64,000 bases of DNA from Paracoccus yeei ATCC BAA-599 (GTDB lineage: Bacteria; Pseudomonadota; Alphaproteobacteria; Rhodobacterales; Rhodobacteraceae). How positions within the stretch are numbered: the first letter of the stretch is position 1; each line of letters starts with the position of its first letter. The stretch spans positions 231,949 through 295,948 of the forward strand of contig NZ_KK211402.1 of NCBI RefSeq assembly GCF_000622145.1, read 5' to 3'. The translations under genes and the position numbers were made by a program. The notes under the pieces are model-generated. The model saw nothing but the letters and a program-made list of their open reading frames with translations, was not told the origin of the DNA and did no database searches. Below are positions 39,188-48,880 of the stretch, piece by piece.

Positions 39188-40275
39188 GCGGCCCTTTCCC
39201 CGGAAAGCGGCGCCACCCGCCAGTCGTCGGCATAGACGCCCACGCGCCCCGGAGCAAAGGCCAGCCGGGCGGGGCCGGGGGGCAGGGGGGCGCCTTCGGG
39301 CAGGATCACATCGAAGGGTCGGCCGGCCAGTTCCGCGCGCAGGATGCGGTGGCGGCCCACGTCCTCGACCCGGCGGATGGTGGCGGCCAGCCCGCCGTGA
39401 TCCGTCAGATGCGCGTGTTCGGGCCGGATGCCGACCTGGACCCGGCCCGACAGCGGCGGATAGGCGGCGCCAAGGTCCAGCACCTGCCCGTCCTCCAGCC
39501 GGGCCGCGCGCCCCTCGACCGTCGCATCCAGGAAATTCATCCCGGGCGAGCCGATGAAATAGCCGACGAAGCTGTGGGCCGGGGTTTCGAACAGTTCCTG
39601 CGGCGTGCCCGTCTGGACCACGCGGCCGTCGTGCATGACCACGACCCGATCGGCGAATGTCAGCGCCTCGGTCTGGTCGTGGGTGACGTAGATCATCGTA
39701 TGGCCGAACTGGCGGTGCAGCTGTTTCAGCTGCGCGCGCAGTTCCCATTTCATGTGCGGGTCGATCACGGTCAGCGGCTCGTCGAACAGGATCGCGTTCA
39801 CGTCCTCGCGCACGAGGCCCCGGCCCAGGCTGATCTTCTGCTTGGCATCCGCCGTCAGCCCCTGGGCGCGGCGGGGCAGCATCGCCTCCAGACCGATCAT
39901 GCGGGCGATGCGGTCCACGCGGTCCTTGACATAGGCTGCGTCCCGGCCGCGGTTGCGCAGGGGAAAGGCCAGGTTCTCGGCCACGGTCATGGTGTCGTAG
40001 ACGACAGGGAACTGGAACACCTGGGCGATGTTGCGCGCGGCCGTGGGGGCGTTCGTCACGTCGCGGTCGCCGAACAGGATGCGGCCCTGGCTGGGATGCA
40101 AGAGCCCCGAGATGATGTTCAGAAGCGTGGTCTTGCCGCAGCCCGAGGCGCCGAGCAGCGCATAGGCGCCGCCGTCCTGCCAGACGTGGGTCATCGTCTT
40201 GAGCGCGAAGTCGCCGTCGCCCCGAGGGTTCGGGCTGTAGCTGTGGGCCAGGTTTTCCAGGGTGATCCGCGCCAT
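39184..40275 (-). CDS. glpT: Glycerol ABC transporter ATPase with degenerate signature motif
   Basis: A 363-residue CUT1-type (MalK-like) ATPase with a C-terminal TOBE-like domain (GRVQVGIRPEHAHL). Walker A is GASGCGKTT (42-50), Walker B is AILFDEP (D165, E166) and the H-loop His is H199 in YVTHDQTEAL. The ABC signature, normally LSGGQ, reads LTADA (residues 140-144), which is strongly degenerate, and the D-loop reads LTVIDP. Thus this subunit supplies a competent nucleotide-binding face but a poor signature. Its partner GlpS shows the opposite pattern. The ATG at 40275 fits MARITLENL. Confidence 0.92.
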   Translation of the reverse strand: MARITLENLAHSYSPNPRGDGDFALKTMTHVWQDGGAYALLGASGCGKTTLLNIISGLLHPSQGRILFGDRDVTNAPTAARNIAQVFQFPVVYDTMTVAENLAFPLRNRGRDAAYVKDRVDRIARMIGLEAMLPRRAQGLTADAKQKISLGRGLVREDVNAILFDEPLTVIDPHMKWELRAQLKQLHRQFGHTMIYVTHDQTEALTFADRVVVMHDGRVVQTGTPQELFETPAHSFVGYFIGSPGMNFLDATVEGRAARLEDGQVLDLGAAYPPLSGRVQVGIRPEHAHLTDHGGLAATIRRVEDVGRHRILRAELAGRPFDVILPEGAPLPPGPARLAFAPGRVGVYADDWRVAPLSGERAA

Positions 40276-40276
40276 G

Positions 40277-41355
<1,079 letters not shown>

Positions 41356-41359
<4 letters not shown>

Positions 41360-42945
41360 GGATGGCCCCCCTGCGCCGCGGCGGAGGGGGCCGTTTCGCC
41401 CAGCCACTCCCCCAGCGCCGCGATCTGGGCCAGGGTCATGTGCAGGCCCAGCTTGGTGCGCCGCCACAGGATGTCCTCTGCCGTCCGGGCGAATTCGCGA
41501 TCCAGGAACCAGCGCACCTCGGCCTCGGACAGGCCGGCGCCGAAGTCCCGGCCCAGGTCCTCGCGCGCCTGCGCCGTGCCCAGGACGGCGAAGGTTTCCG
41601 TCCCGTGGGTGCGCAGCAGGCGCCGCACCTCGCGCGGGGTCAGGAAGGGATAGCGGGCGGCGATCCCGGCCTCCAGCGCCTCGACGCCATCGACCGGGAA
41701 ATCGCCGCCGGGCAAGGGGACGCCGGCGGTCCAGGGCCCGCCCGCCTTGGGAAAGAACGGCCCGAGTTTCGCCAGGGCGCCTTCTGCCAGGCGGCGATAG
41801 GTGGTGATCTTGCCACCAAAGACGTTCAGCAGCGGCGGGCCGTCCTGGTCCAGGCTCAGCACATAGTCGCGCGTCGCCGCCGTCGCCGACTTGGCGCCGT
41901 CGTTGTAAAGCGGCCGCACCCCGGAATAGGTCCAGACCACCTGGTCGGGCGTGACCGGCGCGCGGAAATAGGCGCTGGCGAAGCGGCACAGGTAGTCGCG
42001 CTCATCAGGCGTGCAGCGGGCCTCGCCGGGCGCGCCGTGGTGGTCCACGTCGGTCGTGCCGATCAGGGTGAAGTCCTGTTCATAGGGAATGGCAAAGATG
42101 ATCCGCCCGTCGCTGCCCTGGAAGAAATAGCAGCGGTCGTGGTCGTAAAGGCGCGGCACGACGATATGGCTGCCGCGCACCAGGCGGACGCTTTCGGCCG
42201 AGCCGATATGCGCGACGTCGCGGATCACCTCGGCCACCCAGGGACCGGCGGCATTGACCAGCGCGCGGGCGTGGTGGGTGCGGGGGCCGTCCTCGCCCTC
42301 GGTCCGGATCTGCCACAGCCCGTCCGTGCGGGTCGCACGGGTGACCCGGGTGCGGGGCAGGATGGTTGCACCACGCGCCTCGGCGTCGCGGGCGTTCAGC
42401 ACCACCAGCCGGGCGTCCTGCACCCAGCAATCGGAATATTCCCAGGCGCGGCGGAACGGCTTCAGCGGCGCGCCCAGCGGGTCCGTCGACAGGTCCAGCC
42501 GGCGCGTGCCGGGCAGGATGCGCCGCCCGCCGATGTGGTCGTACAAAAACAGCCCCAGCCGGATCAGCCAGGCCGGCCGCCGCCCGCGCATCCAGGGCAT
42601 GACCAGCCCCAGCAGGCGCGAGGTGGGCGTGTCGCTTTCAAAGCGCATCTCGGGCGACCAGGGCAGGACAAAGCGCATGGGCCAGCTGATGTGGGGCATG
42701 GCGCGCAGCAACGTCTCGCGTTCCGCGAGGGCCTCGCGGACCAGGCGGAACTCGAAGAACTCCAGATAGCGCAGCCCGCCGTGGAACAGCTTGGTCGAGG
42801 CGCTGGAGGTGGCCTGCGCCAGGTCCCCCATCTCGGCCAGCGTGACCGACAGGCCCCGGCCGGCGGCGTCCCGCGCGATGCCGCAGCCGTTGATGCCGCC
42901 CCCAAGGATGAACAGGTCGCTGACCGACCCCGGCTGTGTCGACAC
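41356..42945 (-). CDS. glpD: Aerobic glycerol-3-phosphate dehydrogenase
   Basis: A 529-residue FAD-dependent, membrane-associated dehydrogenase that oxidises glycerol-3-phosphate to dihydroxyacetone phosphate and passes electrons to quinone. The FAD fingerprint is LFILGGGINGCGIARDAAGRG, followed by ATSSASTKLFHGGLRYLE, a GlpD signature. The start is taken as GTG at 42945, seven bases from GGAGG; a TTG at 42948 is also possible. It is the first gene of the leftward operon and is divergent from glpR. Confidence 0.96.
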
Positions 42946-43012
42946 CAAAACCCCTCCACGGCCTCAGCCCTTGGGGCGAAGGTGCATCGCCGCTCACGCA
43001 GTCGTCAATGAA

Positions 43013-43052
43013 TATTTTCGTTTGTCTTGCGAAATTCGGGAAAACGAACAAT
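43013..43052. promoter_or_regulatory. Probable GlpR operator region
   Basis: In the glpD-glpR gap, TATTTTCGTT (43013-43022) matches the E. coli GlpR half-site consensus WATKYTCGWW exactly, and AACGAACAAT (43043-43052) matches its reverse complement at 9 of 10 positions. TTCGTT (43017-43022) and AACGAA (43043-43048) form an inverted pair. A second, closer dyad is TTTCG (43016-43020) with CGAAA (43030-43034). This is where GlpR would repress both divergent transcripts until glycerol-3-phosphate accumulates. Confidence 0.72.
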
Positions 43053-43123
43053 CATGCGCCTCTGATCGCGCGGATCGGCCGGTTTGCGCACATGCGCGAC
43101 GGTCGGACAGGAAAGGACGGCGC

Positions 43124-43888
43124 ATGGCCCTGAGCATCCGGCAGAACGAGATCCTGGACCTTGCCCGGTCCGAGGGCCGCGTGCTGGTCGAGGATCTGGC
43201 CCAGCGGTTCGAGGTGACGTTGCAGACCATCCGCCGCGACCTGGGCGAGATGGCCGAGGCGGGGCTGCTGGACCGGGTGCATGGCGGCGCGGTGCCGCGC
43301 GCGGGCGCCGTGAACCTGGGCTACGAATCGCGCCGCCGCATGAACGCCGAGGCCAAGGCCGTCATCGGCGCCGCCTGCGCCGCGGCGATCCCCGACAACT
43401 CCAGCCTGATCCTGAACCTGGGCACCACGACCGAGGCGGTGGCCCGCGCGCTGGTCCACCACCAGAACCTGACGGTGGTGACGAACAACATGAACGTCGC
43501 GAACATCCTGCTGGCGAACCCGGGCTGCGAGATCATGGTGGCGGGGGGCGCGCTGCGGCGTTCGGACGGCGGGCTGGTGGGCGAACTGACCACCCAGTTC
43601 TTCGAACAGTTCAAGGTCGATTATGCGGTGATCGGCACCTCGGCGCTGGACATCGACGGGGATCTGCTGGATTTCGACCTGGCCGAGGTGCGCGTCAGCC
43701 GCGCGATCCTGCGCCAGGCGCGGCGCGCCTTCCTGGTCACCGACCATTCCAAGCTGGGCCGCCCTGCACCCGCCCGCATCGCCAGCCTGTCCGAAATCGA
43801 CACCGTCTTCACCGACCAGCCGCTGCCCCGCGCCCTTGCGGCCCGCTGCGCCGACTGGGGGACCACGGTGCGGCTTTGCCCGCCCTGA
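43124..43888 (+). CDS. glpR: DeoR family glycerol-3-phosphate regulon repressor
   Basis: A 254-residue DeoR-type repressor. The N-terminal helix-turn-helix is ILDLARSEGRVLVEDLAQRFEVTLQTIRRDLGEMAEAGLLDRVHGGA, the classical DeoR signature. The C-terminal sugar-phosphate-sensing domain has NLGTTTEAVARAL and the VTDHSKLGRPAPARIA end. The ATG at 43124 follows GAAAGGACGG. It is divergent from the glpD operon, and the intergenic region contains GlpR-like boxes. Confidence 0.95.
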   Translation: MALSIRQNEILDLARSEGRVLVEDLAQRFEVTLQTIRRDLGEMAEAGLLDRVHGGAVPRAGAVNLGYESRRRMNAEAKAVIGAACAAAIPDNSSLILNLGTTTEAVARALVHHQNLTVVTNNMNVANILLANPGCEIMVAGGALRRSDGGLVGELTTQFFEQFKVDYAVIGTSALDIDGDLLDFDLAEVRVSRAILRQARRAFLVTDHSKLGRPAPARIASLSEIDTVFTDQPLPRALAARCADWGTTVRLCPP

Positions 43889-43940
43889 CGCGCGCGCGGT
43901 GACAAGGGGCTTGCCCGGTGGTGCGGCCCGGGCTATCTGG

Positions 43941-44133
43941 ATGCGTCGGTTTCCGAAAGGAATTGAAAGGGAATCCGCCGCCGGCCCGGGGTCCGACCCC
44001 GCAAGGCGAACCGGAACTGCCCCCGCAACTGTAGGCGGCTAGGGTTTTCGCAACGCATCCACTGTGGCGCTTGTCATGGGAAGGACGCGACAACCCCGCG
44101 ATCCGCCAGTCAGGAGACCTGCCGGCACAAATG
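43941..44133 (+). promoter_or_regulatory. Cobalamin riboswitch upstream of the B12-type importer
   Basis: The B12 box CCAGTCAGGAGACCTGCCGGC (with the conserved GTCAGGAGACCTGC, about 44107-44124) is preceded by the other consensus blocks: AAAGGGAATCCG near 43966-43978, AACTGCCCCCGCAACTG near 44016-44032 and CATCCACTG near 44056-44064. The 5' segment GTCGG can pair with the CCGGC after the B12 box to close P1. It lies about 170 bases before the importer genes, which would be repressed when adenosylcobalamin is plentiful. The 412-base gap contains nothing else recognisable. Confidence 0.95.
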
Positions 44134-44300
44134 CAACGCGGCCCGGGCGGGGTGTCCGGGGAGGTGTCCTATGATGTTTGCCCCTGGTGTGACCCGTTAC
44201 GCCCGTTTCCGTCAGACCGCGCCGCCCCGGCGCGCGCCTGGTCCTGGGCTGCTCCTCCCGTTCGCCTGTCTCCGGTCGCTCTCATGACCGGAGATCACCC

Positions 44301-45311
44301 ATGACGTCTGCCCGCTTTCTCGCCCCGCTGCTCGGCGCGACCTGTCTTGCGCTGCCCGCCGCGGCCGAAGCCGCCTATCCGCTGCAGCTTGAAAACTGCG
44401 GCCGCACGCTGACCTTCCAGCAGGCGCCCGACAGCGTGGTCAGCCTGGGCCAGGCCGCGACCGAGGTGCTCTATGCGCTGGACCTGGCCGACAAGGTGAC
44501 CGGCACCGCCGTCTGGTTCACCAAGGTCCTGCCCGAATACGAGGCTGTGAATGCCGGGATCGAGCGGCTGGCCGACAACGATCCTTCCTTCGAAGCCGTG
44601 GTCGCCAAGCGGCCCGGGCTGGTCGCCGTGCAATACGAATGGCACGTCGGCCCGCAGGGGATCGTGGCCACGCGCGAGCAGTTCGACGACCTGGGCATCC
44701 CGACCTATATCCTGCCGGCCGATTGCTGGGCCAAGGACAATTCGACCGGATCCGACGGCACGCGCACCGCCATGTTCGAGATGGAAAGCGTCTATGCCGG
44801 CGTGCGCGAACTGTCGCAGATCTTCGACGTGCCCGACCGGGGCGAGGCGCTGGTCGACAGCCTGAAGGCGCGCGAGGCCGCCGCCGTCGAAAAGGCCCGT
44901 GCGCTGGACCTCAAGGACGCCTCGGCGGTGTTCTGGTTTTCCTCGGCCGAGATGGACATCGACCCCTATGTGGCAGGCCGCAAGGGGCCGCCCGGCTCTA
45001 TGATGCAGGCGCTTGGCCTGCGCAACGTGGTCGAAAGCGACGAGGAATGGCCGACCGTCAGCTGGGAAAGCATCGCCCGCGCCAACCCTTCGGTCATCGT
45101 TGTGGCGCGCATGGACCGCCGCCGATTCGAGGCGGACGACGTGGAAAAGAAGCTCGCCTTCCTGAAATCGGACCCGGTGGCCAGCCAGATGGACGCGGTC
45201 AGGAACGACCGCATCATCGTGCTGGACGCCCATTCGATGGACCCCTCGATCCGCAACGTCGCGGCGCTTGAGACCCTGGCCGAGGCCTTGCCCGGCCTTG
45301 GCCTGAAATGA
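44301..45311 (+). CDS. btuF: B12-type ABC transporter periplasmic binding protein
   Basis: A 336-residue class III solute-binding protein (BtuF/FhuD/FepB type) with a Sec signal peptide (MTSARFLAPLLGATCLALPAAAEA). Segments VVSLGQAATEVLYALDLADKVTGT and the late DRIIVLDAHSMDPSIRN are typical. The upstream cobalamin riboswitch argues for cobalamin or corrinoid import rather than ferric siderophores, but the assignment rests on context. It overlaps the permease gene by 4 bases. Confidence 0.88.
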   Translation: MTSARFLAPLLGATCLALPAAAEAAYPLQLENCGRTLTFQQAPDSVVSLGQAATEVLYALDLADKVTGTAVWFTKVLPEYEAVNAGIERLADNDPSFEAVVAKRPGLVAVQYEWHVGPQGIVATREQFDDLGIPTYILPADCWAKDNSTGSDGTRTAMFEMESVYAGVRELSQIFDVPDRGEALVDSLKAREAAAVEKARALDLKDASAVFWFSSAEMDIDPYVAGRKGPPGSMMQALGLRNVVESDEEWPTVSWESIARANPSVIVVARMDRRRFEADDVEKKLAFLKSDPVASQMDAVRNDRIIVLDAHSMDPSIRNVAALETLAEALPGLGLK

Positions 45312-46348
45312 CCGAGGCCGCAGCCCCGGCCCCGCGCGCGCCCGTCCTGCTGCGGCGGAGGGCGCTTGGCGCGGCCCTGCTGGCGCTGGCCGTGCTGGCC
45401 GGGGTCGCGATCGGGGAAACCCCGGTCTCGCCCCTGACCGTGCTGGCGGTGCTGGCCGACCGGCTGGGCCTGGGGACCCACGCGGTCGACCCGATCGAGG
45501 CCGGCATCCTGTGGAACTATCGCCTGCCCCGCACGCTGGTCGCGGCGGGGTGCGGGGCGGGGCTGGCGCTGGCGGGCGTCGTCCTGCAGTCGCTGGTCAG
45601 GAACGCGCTGGCCGATCCCTATCTGCTGGGCGTTTCGGCCGGGGCGGGGACCGGGGCGGTCGCGGTCACGATCATGGGCCTGGGCGGCGGGCTGATCGGC
45701 CTGTCGATGGGCGCCTTTGCCGGGGCGGGGCTGGCCTTTGGCCTGGTCGCGGCGCTGGCCCGGGCGGCGGGGGGCGGACCCGCGCAGCTGGTCCTGGCGG
45801 GCATCGCGGGATCGCAGCTGTTCAATGCGCTGACCTCGTTCTTCATCGCGCGTTCGGCCAACGCCGAACAGGCGCGCGGCATCATGTTCTGGCTTCTGGG
45901 CAACCTGTCGGGCGTGCGCTGGCCCGACGTGACGCTGGCGGTCCCCGCGGCGCTGCTGGGCTATCTGGCCTGTCTGTGGCACGCGCGGGCGATGGATGCC
46001 TTTGCCTTTGGCGCGCAGTCGGCGGCGGCGCTGGGGGTGCCCGTGCGGCGCGTCCAGGTGGTGCTGATCGGCGTGACCACGCTGATGACGGCGGTGATGG
46101 TCAGCCTGGTCGGCTCGATCGGCTTCGTCGGGCTGGTCGTGCCCCATGCCATGCGCTTTCTGGTAGGGCCGGGCCACCGCGCGCTGGTCCCGGCCTCGGC
46201 CCTGGCGGGGGCGGTGTTCCTGATCGCAGCCGACGTCGCCTCGCGCCTGCTGATCCCCGGCCAGGTCGTGCCCATCGGCGTCGTCACCGCGCTGGTCGGG
46301 GCGCCGGGCTTTGCCCTGATCCTGATCGGCAACCGGAGGCGGGTATGA
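45308..46348 (+). CDS. btuC: B12-type ABC transporter permease (FecCD family)
   Basis: A 346-residue FecCD-family permease with about ten helices. Typical segments are YRLPRTLVAAGCGAGLALAGVVLQSLVRNALADPYLLGVSAGA and GSIGFVGLVVPHAMRFLVGPGHRALVPASALAGA. It overlaps the binding-protein gene and the ATPase gene by 4 bases each. Family members import cobalamin, heme or siderophores; the riboswitch points to cobalamin. Confidence 0.92.
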   Translation: MTEAAAPAPRAPVLLRRRALGAALLALAVLAGVAIGETPVSPLTVLAVLADRLGLGTHAVDPIEAGILWNYRLPRTLVAAGCGAGLALAGVVLQSLVRNALADPYLLGVSAGAGTGAVAVTIMGLGGGLIGLSMGAFAGAGLAFGLVAALARAAGGGPAQLVLAGIAGSQLFNALTSFFIARSANAEQARGIMFWLLGNLSGVRWPDVTLAVPAALLGYLACLWHARAMDAFAFGAQSAAALGVPVRRVQVVLIGVTTLMTAVMVSLVGSIGFVGLVVPHAMRFLVGPGHRALVPASALAGAVFLIAADVASRLLIPGQVVPIGVVTALVGAPGFALILIGNRRRV

Positions 46349-47112
46349 GGGTCGAGACCCGCGACCTGGGCTGGCGCGCCGGCCCCCGCGCCATCGTCCA
46401 GGGCGTCAGCCTGTCGATCGCCGCGGGCGAGACGTTCGGCCTGGTCGGTCCGAACGGCTCGGGCAAGTCCACGCTGCTTCGGCTGGTCGCGGGCCTGTTG
46501 CCGCGCGCCCTGGGGCAGGTCGCGCTGGACGGCGCGCCCCTGGCCTCGCTGTCCCGGCGCCAGATCGCGCAGCGCGTGGCGCTGGTCGAGCAGCAGGCCG
46601 ACACCGCCGAGGCGCTGAGCGCGCGCGAGGTGGTGGCCCTGGGCCGCACGCCCTGGCTGTCGGCGCTGGCACCCTTTTCGGATGCCGATGCGGCCATCGT
46701 CGAACAGGCGCTGGCGGCGGTGGGGATGATGGCCCTGGCCGACGCCCCCTGGGCCACGCTGTCGGGGGGCGAACGCCAGCGCATCAGCATCGCCCGCGCC
46801 CTGGCCCAGCGGCCCCGCCTGCTGCTGCTGGACGAGCCGACGAACCATCTGGACATCCACCACCAGCTGTCGCTGCTGCGCCTGATCGCCGGCTTGCCGG
46901 TGACGGTGATCGTGGCGCTGCACGACCTGAACCAGGCAATGGGCTGCGATCGGCTGGGGGTGATGGCGGGCGGCCGGATGGTCGCCAGCGGCCCCCCGGC
47001 CGCGGTGCTGGACGATGCCCGCCTTGCCGGGACCTTCCGCGTCGGCGCGCGCCGCCTGACCGATCCGGTCGACGCGGCGACGCTGCTGCGCTTTCACTGT
47101 CTCAAGGAATAA
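46345..47112 (+). CDS. btuD: B12-type ABC transporter ATPase
   Basis: A 255-residue ABC ATPase. Walker A is GPNGSGKST, signature LSGGERQRISIARALAQ, Walker B LLLLDEPTNHLDIHHQ and H-loop VALHDLNQAMG, as in FecE/BtuD proteins. The start overlaps the permease stop by 4 bases. The next gene, a pseudoazurin, begins three bases after its stop. Confidence 0.92.
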   Translation: MRVETRDLGWRAGPRAIVQGVSLSIAAGETFGLVGPNGSGKSTLLRLVAGLLPRALGQVALDGAPLASLSRRQIAQRVALVEQQADTAEALSAREVVALGRTPWLSALAPFSDADAAIVEQALAAVGMMALADAPWATLSGGERQRISIARALAQRPRLLLLDEPTNHLDIHHQLSLLRLIAGLPVTVIVALHDLNQAMGCDRLGVMAGGRMVASGPPAAVLDDARLAGTFRVGARRLTDPVDAATLLRFHCLKE

Positions 47113-47115
47113 GCC

Positions 47116-47529
47116 ATGAAAACCCTGCTGACCGCCGCCCTGCTGATCCTGCCCCATGCCGCCTTGGCCGAGGTGCACGAGGTCCACATGCTGAACCGCA
47201 ACGACCAGGGGCCGATGGTCTATGAACCCCAGCGCCTGCGCATCGCGCCGGGCGACACGGTGCGGTTCCTGCCGACCCAGCCCGGCCACAACGCCGCCAC
47301 CATCGACGGCATGATCCCCGAGGGGGCCGAACCCTTCCGCTCGAAGATCAACGAGGATTTCTCGGTCACGCTGATCCGGCCGGGCAGCTATGGCATCAAG
47401 TGCTCGCCCCATGTCGCGATGGGCATGGTCATGCTGATCGAGGTGGGCGAGGCCGAGCCCCCGGTCCTGCCCGACGACCTGCCCGCCCGCGCCCGCGAAC
47501 GGTTCCAGGCGATCCTGGCTGGGGACTAG
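47116..47529 (+). CDS. Pseudoazurin, type-1 copper protein at the end of the B12 uptake operon
   Basis: A 137-residue periplasmic cupredoxin with a signal peptide (MKTLLTAALLILPHAALA). The copper ligands are complete and at the spacing of Paracoccus/Achromobacter pseudoazurin: H58, C96, H99 and M104 (GHNA, KCSPHVAMGM), corresponding to H40, C78, H81 and M86 of the mature model protein. Pseudoazurin normally shuttles electrons to nitrite and N2O reductases. Its position 3 bases after an ABC ATPase gene and under a B12 riboswitch is unexpected. It converges on cobO with a 4-base overlap of stop codons. Confidence 0.92.
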   Translation: MKTLLTAALLILPHAALAEVHEVHMLNRNDQGPMVYEPQRLRIAPGDTVRFLPTQPGHNAATIDGMIPEGAEPFRSKINEDFSVTLIRPGSYGIKCSPHVAMGMVMLIEVGEAEPPVLPDDLPARARERFQAILAGD

Positions 47530-48167
47530 AACTCGACCCCCGGCTGGGCCTTGATGCCGTCGCGGAACGGGTGGCGGATCAGCGCCATCTCGGTCGCCAA
47601 GTCGGCGATCTCCAGCACTTCGGGCGGCGCGTTCCGCCCGGTCAGCACCACATGGGTCATCGGCGGCTTTTCGCCCTGCAGAAAGGCCGCGACCTCGGCC
47701 GGGTCCAGGTAGCCGTAGCGCAGGGCGATGTTGATCTCGTCCAGCAGCACCATGTGGATGGCGGGGTCGCGGATCAGCGCCTTGCCCTTGTCCCAGGCGG
47801 CGCGGGCGGCGGCGATGTCGCGGGCTTTGTCCTGGGTTTCCCAGGTGAACCCCTCGCCCATGGTGTGGAACTGGCACAGATGCGCGAAATGGCGCTGGAT
47901 CAGGGCGCGTTCCCCGGTCTGGCGCGCGCCCTTGATGAACTGCACCACGGCGCAGGGCATGTCATGGGCGATCATGCGAAAGATCATCCCGAACGCGGCC
48001 GAGGACTTGCCCTTGCCGGGCCCGGTATGGACGATGACCAGCCCCTTCTTGCCGGTCTTTTCGGCCATCATGCGGTCGCGGGCCTGCTTGATGCGGGCCT
48101 TCTTCTGCGCGTGCCGGGCGGCTTCCTCGGGGGAAACGGCAGGGGGGGGAAGGGTTGCGTCGGTCAT
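47526..48167 (-). CDS. cobO: Cob(I)yrinic acid a,c-diamide adenosyltransferase
   Basis: A 213-residue CobA/CobO/BtuR-type adenosyltransferase that attaches the 5'-deoxyadenosyl group to the corrinoid cobalt. The P-loop is VHTGPGKGKSSAAFGM, and the family segments VVQFIKGARQTGERALI and LDEINIALRYGYLD follow. The start at 48167 is preceded by AAGGAGAGG. It is the only leftward gene here and its 5' end faces a cobalamin riboswitch that belongs to the opposite strand. Confidence 0.96.
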   Translation of the reverse strand: MTDATLPPPAVSPEEAARHAQKKARIKQARDRMMAEKTGKKGLVIVHTGPGKGKSSAAFGMIFRMIAHDMPCAVVQFIKGARQTGERALIQRHFAHLCQFHTMGEGFTWETQDKARDIAAARAAWDKGKALIRDPAIHMVLLDEINIALRYGYLDPAEVAAFLQGEKPPMTHVVLTGRNAPPEVLEIADLATEMALIRHPFRDGIKAQPGVEF

Positions 48168-48210
48168 GGCCTCTCCTTGACATTGCCCCGCGTTCCCGGT
48201 CATCTGGGCG

Positions 48211-48400
48211 CGCGCTGGTTCCTGTCTATGACAGGCCAAGAGGGAATGCGAAGGGGTCTTGGCCCCGAACGCAGCCGCCCCCGCGACCGTGACCGGGAAG
48301 GTCCGCGATGCCACTGGGCCCCGCAAGGGCCTGGGAAGGAGCGCGGCGCCGCCGGGGCCGAAGGCCCCGATATCCGCAAGCCGGGAGACCTGCCAGCGTC
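48211..48400 (+). promoter_or_regulatory. Cobalamin riboswitch upstream of DUF1636-cobW-cobN
   Basis: The B12 box region CCGCAAGCCGGGAGACCTGCC (GGGAGACCTGCC at about 48383-48394) is preceded by AAGAGGGAATGCGAA (48238-48252), CCGCCCCCGCGACCGTGA and GATGCCACTGGG. CGCTGG at the start of the element can pair with CCAGCG after the B12 box to close P1. It lies about 115 bases before the DUF1636 gene and should shut the downstream synthesis operon when B12 is sufficient. The 347-base gap between cobO and the operon holds this element and the divergent cobO promoter region. Confidence 0.95.
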
Positions 48401-48514
48401 AAGGAGCAACGGCGGACGGGGTGTTCCGCGACCGGCTTGGGCAGGGTCGCGTCCGCTTGCGCACGTCCCGTCCCCGCAGGTCCGTCCCCGCCCGTCCCAT
48501 GGGACGAAGGGCAT

Positions 48515-48880
48515 ATGACGGTCACGCTGACGATCTGCACGACCTGCCGCGCGGGCCAGCCGCAACACGAAGGCGTGCCCTGCGCGGGCGAGCGCCTGTT
48601 CGCGGCGGTTCAGGCCGCGCGTCCCGCAGGCGCGCCCTTCGCCCTGCGCCCGGTCGCCTGCCTGTCCGCCTGCTCGCAGGGCTGTGCGCTGGTCCTGTCG
48701 GCCCCGGGCCGCTGGACCTATGTCTATGCCGGCCTGGCCGAGGCCCACGCCCCCGAGATCGTCGCCGGCGCGACCGCCTATGCCGCCGCCCCCGACGGCA
48801 TCGTGCCCTGGCGCGATCGCTCGATCCTGTTCCGCAAGCAGACGCTTGCCCGTATCCCCCCAGCCGAGGCTCTGCCATGA
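48515..48880 (+). CDS. DUF1636 metal-binding (ferredoxin-like) protein
   Basis: A 121-residue cysteine-rich protein of the DUF1636 family, typically found next to cobW. Cysteines C8, C11, C23, C49, C53 and C57 (TICTTC, then ACLSACSQGC) suggest a [2Fe-2S] thioredoxin-like ferredoxin fold. Its exact role in B12 synthesis is unknown; an electron-transfer or metal-sensing partner for the chelatase step is possible. The ATG at 48515 is the only good start after the riboswitch. It overlaps cobW by ATGA. Confidence 0.88.
   Translation: MTVTLTICTTCRAGQPQHEGVPCAGERLFAAVQAARPAGAPFALRPVACLSACSQGCALVLSAPGRWTYVYAGLAEAHAPEIVAGATAYAAAPDGIVPWRDRSILFRKQTLARIPPAEALP

Noticed and set aside
44301..47112. The btu-type genes as a ferric siderophore importer
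   Set aside because: The FecCD permease family is ambiguous, but the cobalamin riboswitch directly upstream and the cob genes next door favour corrinoid uptake.
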